From Actinacidiphila fildesensis (lineage in GTDB: Bacteria; Actinomycetota; Actinomycetes; Streptomycetales; Streptomycetaceae), in NCBI RefSeq assembly GCF_042652185.1, contig NZ_JBHSIX010000003.1: DNA of 64,000 nucleotides; one strand, written 5' to 3'. Below the pieces are notes generated by a model. It searched no databases, was not told where the DNA came from, and was given only the letters and a program-made list of their open reading frames with translations. The position numbers and the translations under genes were made by a program. Positions 51,476-59,411 of the stretch are shown here, in pieces; within the stretch, counting starts at the first letter, position 1, and the number at the start of each line of letters is the position of its first letter.

Positions 51476-51549
51476 TGGGCCCGGTGGGATTCGAACCCAC
51501 GACACACCGGACCTAAACCGGCGCCCTCTAGCCACTGGGGTACAGGCCC
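51476..51549 (-). tRNA. tRNA with anticodon UAG but short variable loop
   Basis: On the reverse strand a 74-base cloverleaf forms: acceptor GGGCCTG/CGGGCCC (one G-T pair), D stem CCC/GGG, anticodon stem GCCGG/CCGGT with loop TTTAGGT (anticodon TAG), variable loop of only 5 bases (GTGTC), T arm GTGGG-TTCGAAT-CCCAC, discriminator A. The anticodon decodes the Leu codon CUA, yet leucine tRNAs have a long variable arm. The amino acid is therefore uncertain. No CCA is encoded. Confidence 0.85.
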
Positions 51550-51575
51550 TACGGTTTAAGTATATCACTAAGTGG

Positions 51576-52430
51576 TCAGCCTGGCAAGCTGATCATCGCG
51601 CGTGGATCTCGCCTGCCGAACGTCACCGTCTGACTGTGGCAGGACGGACAGAGGTATCGCAGGTTCTCCGACCGGTTGTCCAGCCGGTCGCCGTTGATGT
51701 GGTCGATCTCCAACACGAGCCGCTTACCCCGCCAGGTGTCCCCGACGCCGCATGCTCCGCATGTGTGAGGAACCCCGATCTCGTCGAGTGCGCGCCGCAA
51801 CATGACGGTCTTGGCGCGTGCGGAACCGGATTCGAGACGCCGCAGGATGTCCGACGCCGACTGGCGGTTCGGGGACGGCCTACCCCGGCGGTGCCCCTGC
51901 CCTGTGAAGTGCGCGGACGACAGGCCGTGCACGCCGATGCTGCGCTTGACGTGTGCGCGAGCTGCCCCGTTGTCGGCCAGGCCGAGGTGCTTGAGTACTC
52001 CGGCAAGGCTCCTGGACTCCGCAACTGCGGCGCTCAGTCGGTCGAGAGGTAGCGGACTCCCGCCGTATCTGCGCCCGCTGGTGAAGTGCGAGGTGTCGAT
52101 GCCGAAGCGGTCGAGCTTCTTTCTGATGTGGCCGTACGGGCTGTCGTCCGGCGGGTAGCCCATGAACTCGAGCATCTCGCGGATGCTGTGGGAGCAGGCA
52201 GCTGCCTCCTCGAGCAGAGCCCTCGGGTACGCCCGGCGCTCCCGCTCGGGAAGAGGCTCGTCGACGAAGTGCGACGTGTCGATGCCGTAGTGCCGCAGAC
52301 GGTCACGCAGGTACCTGTACGGACCGCTTCCCAGCGGCGCGCCCAGCCTGCGCAGAAGGTCCACGAGGCTGGTGGAGATGGTTGCCGTTCGGGCCAGGAG
52401 ATCGCGGGGGTAGGAGACGGATCCGCTCAT
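51576..52430 (-). CDS. HNH endonuclease with three DNA-binding repeats
   Basis: The 284-residue protein has three tandem helical repeats of about 50 residues, each ending in a GIDTSHF-type motif (GIDTSHFVD, GIDTSHFTS, GLSSAHFTG), then an HNH nuclease domain with zinc cysteines (CGACG ... CPSCHS) and the core LVLEIDHINGDRLDNRSENLR. Such proteins occur in phages and as solitary actinobacterial nucleases; the repeats probably bind DNA. The ATG at 52430 overlaps the stop of the upstream paralogue (ATGA). Confidence 0.88.
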   Translation of the reverse strand: MSGSVSYPRDLLARTATISTSLVDLLRRLGAPLGSGPYRYLRDRLRHYGIDTSHFVDEPLPERERRAYPRALLEEAAACSHSIREMLEFMGYPPDDSPYGHIRKKLDRFGIDTSHFTSGRRYGGSPLPLDRLSAAVAESRSLAGVLKHLGLADNGAARAHVKRSIGVHGLSSAHFTGQGHRRGRPSPNRQSASDILRRLESGSARAKTVMLRRALDEIGVPHTCGACGVGDTWRGKRLVLEIDHINGDRLDNRSENLRYLCPSCHSQTVTFGRRDPRAMISLPG

Positions 52431-53053
52431 GCCGTGGCCCTCCGCTTGCGGCCGCGATAAGTGTCTGTCACGGCATGGCAGTTGGGGCAGAGCAGGCGCA
52501 GGTTCTCCCGGCGGTTGTCCCACCAGTCGCCGTTGATGTGGTCGACCTCGAGGCGGAGGGGTCTGGCATTCCATTCCGTGCCGGTGCCGCACATCGCGCA
52601 TGTCTCCTGCACCCCGCTGCGCAGCAGCTCGCGGCGTAAGCGCTCGCCCGGAATCCTGCCGTCCGCCGGTGTTCCCAGGACGAGACGGTCGCCGGTCGGC
52701 CGTTTCGGACGGCTCCTGCCGAGCGCCGAGAAGTGCGACGTGTCGAGGCCCAACGCGGTGATGCGGCGGCCGATGTGGGCCTGGTTGCCGCCGACCGGGT
52801 TGATCCCGAGGCGGCGGACGACCTCGGCGACGCTGCGCGAGCAGGCGACGAGTTCGCGCAGGATCGGTTCGGTGTGCCGCACCCGCCCGGTGGCGAAGTG
52901 CGAGATGTCGATGCCCGCTTCCGCCATCTTGGTGCGGAGATAGCTTCGGCTACCCGGGGTCGGATCACCTCCGCACCACCGGACGGCCTCGTCGAGGTTC
53001 GTCGTTTCGCGGGCGGCTTCGGTGAGGAGTTCGCGGGTGTATCTGATGGACAT
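52427..53053 (-). CDS. HNH endonuclease with two DNA-binding repeats
   Basis: The 208-residue protein is a paralogue of the following gene product with two repeats (GIDISHFATG, GLDTSHFSALG) and an HNH domain CAMCG ... LRLEVDHINGDWWDNRRENLR ... CPNCHA. The two genes overlap by 4 bases and must be co-expressed. ATG at 53053; a TTG further upstream is less likely. No methyltransferase gene is present, so this is not an ordinary restriction-modification pair. Confidence 0.88.
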   Translation of the reverse strand: MSIRYTRELLTEAARETTNLDEAVRWCGGDPTPGSRSYLRTKMAEAGIDISHFATGRVRHTEPILRELVACSRSVAEVVRRLGINPVGGNQAHIGRRITALGLDTSHFSALGRSRPKRPTGDRLVLGTPADGRIPGERLRRELLRSGVQETCAMCGTGTEWNARPLRLEVDHINGDWWDNRRENLRLLCPNCHAVTDTYRGRKRRATA

Positions 53054-53401
53054 GGGGATCCCCCTCCGGATCGGGTCGGTGGGAGGGGGATTCCGTGCAG
53101 CCGCGACCGGGGGAATCCCTCGCTCACCGGTGGTGGCTGCAGAGCCCTGGGTGCGGCCGCGTGTCGCAGCCTCGTACGTATTAACGAGGCATTCGGGTGA
53201 CGGTCACGCCGGGCGGGTCAGAAGCGGGGGGACGGGGACCGGGCGGCGCAGAGTTCTGCGGCTTCGGCGTCGGTGGGCGGGTCCGCACAGGGGGTCCTCT
53301 CGTTCGATGGTTCTCGTCCGAGGGGGTCTTCTGCGCGATGGGTGCGGGAGTAGACCAAAGCCCCCGTTCTCCGGACTTTGGTCACTCCGCCGCTGGTCCG
53401 C
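53054..53401. other. Intergenic region upstream of the HNH genes
   Basis: About 350 bases lack a convincing gene. The HNH side has G/C tracts forming an inverted repeat (GGGGATCCCCCTCC near 53053 with GGAGGGGGATTCC near 53091) and the AT-rich TACGTATTAACG near 53176, a candidate promoter for the reverse-strand HNH genes. The far end holds the bcp terminator. Confidence 0.5.
53353..53383. terminator. Hairpin after bcp
   Basis: GACCAAAG (53353-53360) pairs with CTTTGGTC (53376-53383), with a 15-base loop, 19 bases beyond the bcp stop on the reverse strand. Confidence 0.65.
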
Positions 53402-53869
53402 TCAGACCTTGAGGTCCTTGATGAGCTTGGCGACGTGGCCGGTGGCCTTGACGTTGTAGAAGGCGTGTTCGACCTTGCCGTCGGCGCCGACGATGACGGT
53501 GGAGCGGATGACGCCGGTGACGGTCTTGCCGTAGAGCTTCTTCTCGCCGAAGGCGGCGTAGGCCTCGAGGACCTTCTTGTCGGGATCGCCCACCAGGGTG
53601 ACCTTGAGGTTTTCCTTTTCGCGGAACTTGGCGAGCTTCTCGGGCTTGTCGGGGGAGACGCCGATCACGTCGTAGCCGGCGGCGGCGAGCAGGTCGAGGT
53701 TGTCGGTGAAGTCGCAGGCCTGCTTGGTGCAGCCGGGGGTGAGGGCGGCCGGGTAGAAGTACACGATGACTTTGCGGCCCGCGTGGTCGGCGAGGGAGAC
53801 GGGCTTTCCGTCGGCGTCCGGGAGGGTGAAGGCGGGGGCGGTGTCGCCGGGCTGGAGGCGTTCGGTCAT
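53402..53869 (-). CDS. bcp: Thiol peroxidase (Bcp-type peroxiredoxin)
   Basis: The 155-residue atypical 2-Cys peroxiredoxin has the peroxidatic and resolving cysteines in ALTPGCTKQACDF, five residues apart, and GVSPDKPEKLAKF. It reduces hydrogen peroxide and alkyl hydroperoxides with thioredoxin. ATG at 53869 follows AGGAGCC upstream. Confidence 0.95.
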   Translation of the reverse strand: MTERLQPGDTAPAFTLPDADGKPVSLADHAGRKVIVYFYPAALTPGCTKQACDFTDNLDLLAAAGYDVIGVSPDKPEKLAKFREKENLKVTLVGDPDKKVLEAYAAFGEKKLYGKTVTGVIRSTVIVGADGKVEHAFYNVKATGHVAKLIKDLKV

Positions 53870-54000
53870 GGGTGGTGGCTCCTTACGCGGTACACGCGGG
53901 GTACTCCCGGGTACGCAAACGGGGTGCCGACGGGGCGCGGTCCGCGTCGGGCTGACAGACTGTCCGTCACGGTACCGGTCTAGGCGTTGGAGGCAGTGCG

Positions 54001-54324
54001 GTGTCGGAAGGCAGGACTCCCGCTCAGATTGAGGCGGAGATCTCCCGTAGGCGGCAGGATCTGGCCGCGACGCTGGACGAGATCGCGGTAAGGGTGCATC
54101 CGAGTACGGTCGCGCGGGACATGAAGGCGAAGGCCTTCTCCGCTGTGGACCGCACGGCGGGCCGGGCCTTCGTGGGGGTGAATCGCGCGGTGAGTGACGC
54201 GCGCGGGCACTTCGTGTCCGAGGACGGTGTGCTGCGGGTGGACCGGGTGGTGCCGGTGGCGGTGGCCGCGGTGGCGCTGGTCGCCGTGGTGGCCGGGCTC
54301 TCGGTCCGCCGGCGTCGCCGGTAA
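54001..54324 (+). CDS. DUF3618 family membrane-associated protein
   Basis: The 107-residue protein has the DUF3618 start (GRTPAQIEAEISRRRQDLAATLDEIAVRVHP), shortened core IEAEISRRRQDLAATLDEI, and a single C-terminal membrane segment (VVPVAVAAVALVAVVAGL) with a basic end. Function unknown; related proteins pair with YtxH/phage holin-like proteins. GTG start at 54001. It precedes the GroES-like gene by 10 bases. Confidence 0.85.
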   Translation: MSEGRTPAQIEAEISRRRQDLAATLDEIAVRVHPSTVARDMKAKAFSAVDRTAGRAFVGVNRAVSDARGHFVSEDGVLRVDRVVPVAVAAVALVAVVAGLSVRRRRR

Positions 54325-54334
54325 CGTCGTCGCC

Positions 54335-54676
54335 GTGAGTTCCAAGAATGAGCACGACAAGCTGCCCATCCGGATGCTGCATGACCGGGTGCTGGTCAGG
54401 GCCGAAGGTTCCGAGGGGGAGCGCCGCTCGGGTGGCGGCATCCTCATCCCCGCCACGGCCGCGGTGGGCCGGCGGCTGGCGTGGGCCGCGGTGGTCGCGG
54501 TGGGCCAGAACGTGCGGACCGTGGAGGTCGGGGACCGGGTGCTGTACGACCCGGAGGACCGGGCCGAGGTCGAGGTGCGGGGTGTCGCGTACGTGCTGAT
54601 GCGCGAGCGGGATCTGCACGCGGTCGCGGCGGAGCGGCTGCAGGGGTCGGAGGACTCCACGGGCCTTTATCTGTAG
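54335..54676 (+). CDS. GroES-like co-chaperonin-fold protein
   Basis: The 113-residue protein shows the cpn10 fold pattern: LPIRMLHDRVLVRAEG, GGILIPATA, VVAVGQN, VEVGDRVLYDP and YVLMRERDLHAV. It is not the groESL operon copy (no groEL nearby) and its mobile loop is short and altered, so it may have a different role. GTG at 54335 is in frame with a ribosome binding site overlapping the previous gene. Confidence 0.8.
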   Translation: MSSKNEHDKLPIRMLHDRVLVRAEGSEGERRSGGGILIPATAAVGRRLAWAAVVAVGQNVRTVEVGDRVLYDPEDRAEVEVRGVAYVLMRERDLHAVAAERLQGSEDSTGLYL

Positions 54677-54696
54677 TTTGCTATGGTCGGAGAGAG

Positions 54697-54739
54697 CCCG
54701 ACGAGACGCGCCGTACCGGGACCCATGCAAAGACGACGC
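54697..54739 (+). promoter_or_regulatory. Guanidine-III riboswitch
   Basis: CCCGACGAG ... CGCGCCGTACCGGG ... AAAGACGACGC matches the compact pseudoknot aptamer of guanidine-III (mini-ykkC III) riboswitches, including the ACGA and CGCCGTACC blocks. It lies 36-78 bases before an SMR-type guanidinium exporter gene, the standard target. Confidence 0.8.
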
Positions 54740-54774
54740 ACCCCCTGGAAGCAAGTAACCATGGAGGTGCCGTC

Positions 54775-55095
54775 ATGGCATGGGTCCTTTTGTGCGTCGC
54801 GGGTCTGGTCGAGGTCGCCTGGTCGATCGGTATGAAGTACACCGAGGGGTTCACCCGGCTGTGGCCGAGTGTGTTCACGGGTGCGGGCATCGTGGTGAGC
54901 ATGGTGCTGCTGGCGCAGGCGGCGAAGACGCTGCCGATCGGTACGGCGTACGGCGTGTGGGTGGGCATCGGTGCTGCCGGGGCGGCGGTCCTGGGCATGG
55001 TGGTGCTGGGTGAGCCGGCGACCGCCGCCCGGATCTTCTTCATCTGTCTGCTGCTGGTGGCTGTCGTGGGCCTGAAGGCCACTTCGGGCCACTAA
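54775..55095 (+). CDS. gdx: SMR-family guanidinium exporter
   Basis: The 106-residue protein has four membrane segments, the key Glu in LVEVAWSIGMKYTEGF, and GTAYGVWVGIGAAGAAVLG, typical of the SugE/Gdx subgroup of SMR transporters that export guanidinium. The riboswitch upstream supports this over a QacE-like drug role. ATG at 54775 follows ATGGAGGTGCC (GGAGG). Confidence 0.92.
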   Translation: MAWVLLCVAGLVEVAWSIGMKYTEGFTRLWPSVFTGAGIVVSMVLLAQAAKTLPIGTAYGVWVGIGAAGAAVLGMVVLGEPATAARIFFICLLLVAVVGLKATSGH

Positions 55096-55108
55096 CCCCG
55101 GCCTGGGC

Positions 55109-57376
55109 CTAGCCCCCGTCCGGGCCGCCGCCCCCGCCGTTCCCGCCGCCTCCGCCGACCGCTCCGCCGCTGGGCAGCAGGGTCGGGGGTCCGCTGGTCT
55201 CGGGCGGGGTCTCGGTGGGGGTTTCCGTCGGGGTTTCCGACGGCGTCTCGGACGGGGTCTGGGACGGTGTCTGCGACGGGGTCCGGGAGGGCGTCTGCGA
55301 CGGGGTCTCCGACGGTGTCGCTGACGTGGGCGGTGTGCTGGGGGCCTCGGTCGGGGCGGTGGCGCCGTCCTGCGGTTCGAGGTCGAAGTCGATGTCCTCG
55401 GTGCCGCTGAGGGCGGCCTCGGTGTAGGCGGCCCAGACCTCGCCGGGCGCGCCGCCGCCGTTGACGCGGGGTACTCCGAGTGCGCCATTGAGCGATTCGA
55501 GTTTGCCGGTGTCGGAGTTCTGGCCCATCACGGCGACGACGGTGACGAGGTTCGGGGTGTAGCCGGCGAACCAGGCGGCTTTGTCGTCGTCGATGGTGCC
55601 GGTCTTGGCGGCGGAGGTCCGGCCGGACTCCTGGGCGACGGAGGCGGTGCCGCCGTCGACGACGCTCTGCAGGATGGAGGTGGTGGTGTCGGCGGCCTCA
55701 CGGGAGACGGCCTGCTTGGCGTCGCGCTTGGGGAGACTGAGGTCGCCGCCGTCCTTGGTGATCTTCTCGACGAGGGTGTACGGGATGTACTTGCCGTGGT
55801 TGGCGAGGGTCGCGTAGCCCTGGGCCATGGCGAGGGGGCTGGCTTCCATGGTGCCGAGCGCCATCGAGGGCAAGGCGTTGAGCGTTTTGGTGGCCGGCAG
55901 GCCCAGCGCGTGCACGGTGTTGACGACGTTGTCGGGACCGACGTCCTGGGCCATCTGCGCGTAGACCGCGTTGACCGAGTTGTCCATGGCCTTGGTGACG
56001 GTGATGTCGCCGTAGTCCCGCTGGTCCTCGTTGGGCGGCGCGTAGCCGACGGGGCCGTTGGGGCCGATCACCGGGCGGCGGTTGTCGCCGTCGTAGATGG
56101 TGCGCGGGGTGATCGTGCGGCCGTCCTGCGTCTGGGAGTTGTTCTGGACGGCGGAGGCGAAGATGTAGGGCTTGAACGTCGAGCCGACCTGGTAGTCGCT
56201 CCGGGTGGCGTTGTTGACGTACTGCTTGGTGTAGTCGATGCCGCCGTACATGGCGACGACCTTGCCGGTGGCGGGGTCGATGGAGGCGCCGCCGGCGCGG
56301 ACGTAGCTGTCGGCCTTGGTGGTGCCGAGCTTGTCGTAGACCTTCTTCTTGGTGGCGGCGACGAAGGCGTCCTCCTTGTCCTTCTGGATCGTGGTGACGA
56401 TCCGGTAGCCGCCGGCGCGCAGGGTTTCCGCGTCGATGATGTTGTTGTCGTCGAGGTAGTCGTTGACGGCCTCGATGAGGTAGCCGCGCTGGCCGGTCTT
56501 GCTGGCGGCGGGCTTGGGCTTGCCGGGGGTGGGGAACTTGATGACGGCGCGTTCGGCGGCGTTGAGCCAGCCTTCCTTCACCATGCCGTCGAGGACGTAG
56601 TTCCACCGGGCCTGGGCCTTGGGGAGGTTCTGCGGGTGGGCGACGACGTCGTACTCGCTGGGGGCGTTGAGGAGAGTGGCGAGGTAGGCGCCTTCGGCGG
56701 TGGTGAGTTTGTCGGCGTCCTTGCTGAAGTAGGCCTGGGAGGCGGCCTGGATGCCGTAGGAGTTGCGGCCGAAGTAGCTGGTGTTCAGATACCCCTCAAG
56801 GATTTCGTCCTTGGTTTCATTGCGGTCGAGTTTGATCGCGATGAAGAATTCCTTGACCTTGCGAAGTGCGGTCTGCTCCTGGTTGAGGTAATAGTTCTTC
56901 ACGTACTGCTGGGTGATCGTGGAGCCGGACTGTTTGCCCTTGCCGGTGACGGTGTTCCAGGCGGCGCGGATCATCGCTTTCGGGCTGACGGCGGACTCGT
57001 GGTAGAAGCCGCGGTCCTCGGCGGAGAGCGCCGCGTACTGGGCGGTCCTGGCGATCTGGGCGAGGCTGACGCTCTCGCGGTTGATCTCGCCGTCGCGGGC
57101 CAGTTCGGTCTTGCCGTCGGCGTAGAAATAGACGTTGCTCTGCGCGGTGGCGGCGGCGTTGGGGTTCGGGATCGGCACCAGGGCGTAGCCGATGAAGAAC
57201 CCGCCGACGAGGATGAGCAGGACGATGATGACCGTGCTGGTCACCATCCGCCAGGTCGGGATGAGCCGGCCGAGGCCGGTCCGCTTGGGCCGTCCCCTCC
57301 GGTTGAGGACCGGCGGTCGGGGCTCCCAGCCTGGCGAAGCGTTACTGCTTTTCTGCTGCTCCGGCTCGTCGCTCAT
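55109..57376 (-). CDS. Class A penicillin-binding protein (glycosyltransferase/transpeptidase)
   Basis: The 755-residue protein has a cytoplasmic tail, one membrane anchor (VTSTVIIVLLILVGGFFIGY), the GT51 domain (ALSAEDRGFYHES, GSTITQQYVKNYYL, EGYLNTSYFG) and the transpeptidase domain with SxxK GSTFKPY, SxN DNSVNAVY and KTGT. The C terminus is a Thr/Pro/Ser/Glu repeat tail (TPSQ/TPSE/TPTE units) and a Gly-rich end, probably in the cell wall. ATG at 57376 has GGAGGAG upstream. It polymerises and crosslinks peptidoglycan. Confidence 0.95.
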   Translation of the reverse strand: MSDEPEQQKSSNASPGWEPRPPVLNRRGRPKRTGLGRLIPTWRMVTSTVIIVLLILVGGFFIGYALVPIPNPNAAATAQSNVYFYADGKTELARDGEINRESVSLAQIARTAQYAALSAEDRGFYHESAVSPKAMIRAAWNTVTGKGKQSGSTITQQYVKNYYLNQEQTALRKVKEFFIAIKLDRNETKDEILEGYLNTSYFGRNSYGIQAASQAYFSKDADKLTTAEGAYLATLLNAPSEYDVVAHPQNLPKAQARWNYVLDGMVKEGWLNAAERAVIKFPTPGKPKPAASKTGQRGYLIEAVNDYLDDNNIIDAETLRAGGYRIVTTIQKDKEDAFVAATKKKVYDKLGTTKADSYVRAGGASIDPATGKVVAMYGGIDYTKQYVNNATRSDYQVGSTFKPYIFASAVQNNSQTQDGRTITPRTIYDGDNRRPVIGPNGPVGYAPPNEDQRDYGDITVTKAMDNSVNAVYAQMAQDVGPDNVVNTVHALGLPATKTLNALPSMALGTMEASPLAMAQGYATLANHGKYIPYTLVEKITKDGGDLSLPKRDAKQAVSREAADTTTSILQSVVDGGTASVAQESGRTSAAKTGTIDDDKAAWFAGYTPNLVTVVAVMGQNSDTGKLESLNGALGVPRVNGGGAPGEVWAAYTEAALSGTEDIDFDLEPQDGATAPTEAPSTPPTSATPSETPSQTPSRTPSQTPSQTPSETPSETPTETPTETPPETSGPPTLLPSGGAVGGGGGNGGGGGPDGG

Positions 57377-57654
57377 GTCTGTTAGGACTCCTCCGCCGCC
57401 GCCGGGGTTGGTCCGCGACGGAACATCTTGGGTCAATCGTTACGTACGCCCCGTTGAACACTGTCGCATCATCCGTGCTTGTGCGATCAACGCCGCGCAC
57501 CCGTGACAGGGCTGTGACAGGCCGAATGGCTGATCCGGTGCACTCGAAAGGGTGGAAAACCATTGGCAGGTCCTCCCGATGGGCGATTAAGCTCGGCAGC
57601 TTTGGCGCGAACGGCGGGTGCGGGACCAGGCCCTGACGGAGGGGACGTGGGGGA

Positions 57655-58464
57655 GTGGGGGGCATCCGGCTGTACGCGGCGGTCGCGCTGAGCGGGTTCC
57701 GGCGGTTCGCGACGTACCGGGTGGCGACGGCCGCCGGTGTCTTCACCAACACGGTCTTCGGTTTCATCCTCGCCTACACCTATATCGCGCTGTGGGACGC
57801 GCGTCCGGGGCTGGGCGGCTACGACCGGTCGCAGGCGCTGACGTATGTGTGGGTGGGCCAGGCGCTGCTGATGACCACGGCGATGATGGGCGGCGGTTTC
57901 CAGGACGAGTTGATCGAGCGGATCCGTACCGGGGACGTGGCGATCGATCTGTACCGGCCCGCCGACCTGCAGGTGTGGTGGCTCGCGACCGACCTGGGCC
58001 GGGCGGCCTTCCATCTGCTGGGGCGGGGCGTCGTCCCGATGCTGATCGGCGCGCTCGCCTTCGAGCTGACGCTGCCCGCGAGCGCGCTGACCTGGCTGTT
58101 GTTCCTGGTGTCGGTGACGCTGGGGGTCGTCGTCAGTTTCGCGCTGCGCTATCTCGTCGTGCTGAGCGCGTTCTGGCTGCTCGACGGTGCCGGGGTGAGC
58201 CAGATCGCCGGGCTGGCCAGCATGTTCTTCTCCGGCGCGCTGCTGCCGCTGACGCTGTTCCCCGGCTGGCTGGGGGAGCTGGCGCGGGCCCTGCCGTGGG
58301 CGGCGCTGCAGCAGATCCCCGCCGATGTCTTCCTCGGCCGGCACACCGGCACCGGTCTGCTGCGGGTGTTCGCCTTCCAGGCCGGCTGGGCGCTGGCGCT
58401 GCTCGCGGCCGGGCGGGCGCTGCAGTCCGTGGCGACCAGGAAGGTGGTGGTGCAGGGTGGCTGA
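57655..58464 (+). CDS. ABC-2 type exporter permease
   Basis: The 269-residue membrane protein has six predicted segments and the ABC-2 permease pattern (RVATAAGVFTNTVFGFILAY, DVAIDLYRPADLQVWWL, FFSGALLPLTLFPGWL). GTG at 57655 has a good ribosome binding site (GGAGGGG). It is the first gene of a three-gene operon with a second permease and an ATPase; such systems export lipids, peptides or drugs. Substrate unknown. Confidence 0.9.
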   Translation: MGGIRLYAAVALSGFRRFATYRVATAAGVFTNTVFGFILAYTYIALWDARPGLGGYDRSQALTYVWVGQALLMTTAMMGGGFQDELIERIRTGDVAIDLYRPADLQVWWLATDLGRAAFHLLGRGVVPMLIGALAFELTLPASALTWLLFLVSVTLGVVVSFALRYLVVLSAFWLLDGAGVSQIAGLASMFFSGALLPLTLFPGWLGELARALPWAALQQIPADVFLGRHTGTGLLRVFAFQAGWALALLAAGRALQSVATRKVVVQGG

Positions 58465-59404
58465 GGGCGGAGCGGCCGAGCGGGTGGTGGCCGGCGGCGG
58501 TGCGGCCGGGCTCGGTGCGGTCGAGGACAGCGGGTTCGGAGCGGCCGGGTTCGAAGCGGCCGGGTTCGAAGCGGTCGACAACAGCGCGCCCGAGCGCCGG
58601 GTGGTCGACGGGCTGCGGGCGTACGGGCTGATCGTCGCGATGTGGGTGCGGTCGACGATGGCGTACCGGGCGTCGTTCCTGATGACCGCGTTCGGGAACT
58701 TCGCGACCACCGGACTGGACTTCGCCACGATCCTGCTGATGTTCTCGCACGTCACGACGCTGGGCGGGTTCACGCTTCCCGAGGTGGCGTTCCTGTACGG
58801 GACGACCAGCACCGCGTTCGGGCTGGCCGATCTGACGATGGGCAGCATGGACCGGCTCGGGCGCCGGGTACGGGACGGCACGCTGGACACACTGCTGCTG
58901 CGCCCGGTGCCGGTGCTCGCGCAGGTGGCCGCCGACCGGTTCGCGCTGCGGCGGCTGGGGCGGATCACCCAGGGCTCGCTGGTGCTGGGCTGGTCGCTGA
59001 GCCGCCTCGACATCGACTGGACGGTGCTGAAGGTGCTGATGATGCCGATGATGCTGCTCAGCGGAGGCGCGATCTTCGGGGCGGTGTTCGTGGCCGGGGC
59101 GGCCTTCCAGTTCTGGGCGGGTGACGCCTCGGAGGTGCAGAACTCCTTCACGTACGGCGGGAACACGCTGCTGCAGTACCCGCCGTCGATCTTCGCCAAG
59201 GACCTGGTGCGCGGCGTCACCTTCATCGTGCCGCTGGCCTTCGTCAACTGGCTGCCCGCGCTGCGGATCCTGGGCCGCGACGATCCGCTGGCGCTGCCGG
59301 GGTGGCTGGACTTCGCGTCACCGCTGGTGGCGGTGGCGTGCTGCGCGGTGGCGGGGCTGGCGTGGCGGACGGGTCTGCGGTCGTACCGGAGCACGGGAAG
59401 CTGA
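58457..59404 (+). CDS. ABC-2 type exporter permease, second subunit
   Basis: The 315-residue protein has a 50-residue variable N terminus with a short tandem repeat (GFGAAGFEAAGFEA, 18-base units near 58530-58575), then six membrane segments with homology to the preceding permease (RVRDGTLDTLLLRPVPVL, GGNTLLQYPPSIFA). The GTG at 58457 overlaps the previous stop. Works with the adjacent permease as a heterodimer (inference). Confidence 0.88.
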   Translation: MAEGGAAERVVAGGGAAGLGAVEDSGFGAAGFEAAGFEAVDNSAPERRVVDGLRAYGLIVAMWVRSTMAYRASFLMTAFGNFATTGLDFATILLMFSHVTTLGGFTLPEVAFLYGTTSTAFGLADLTMGSMDRLGRRVRDGTLDTLLLRPVPVLAQVAADRFALRRLGRITQGSLVLGWSLSRLDIDWTVLKVLMMPMMLLSGGAIFGAVFVAGAAFQFWAGDASEVQNSFTYGGNTLLQYPPSIFAKDLVRGVTFIVPLAFVNWLPALRILGRDDPLALPGWLDFASPLVAVACCAVAGLAWRTGLRSYRSTGS

Positions 59405-59411
59405 GGGGCGG

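Noticed and set aside
53022..53459. Possible forward genes between the HNH genes and bcp
   Set aside because: The frames have no ribosome binding site or recognisable domain, overlap bcp and contain the bcp terminator.
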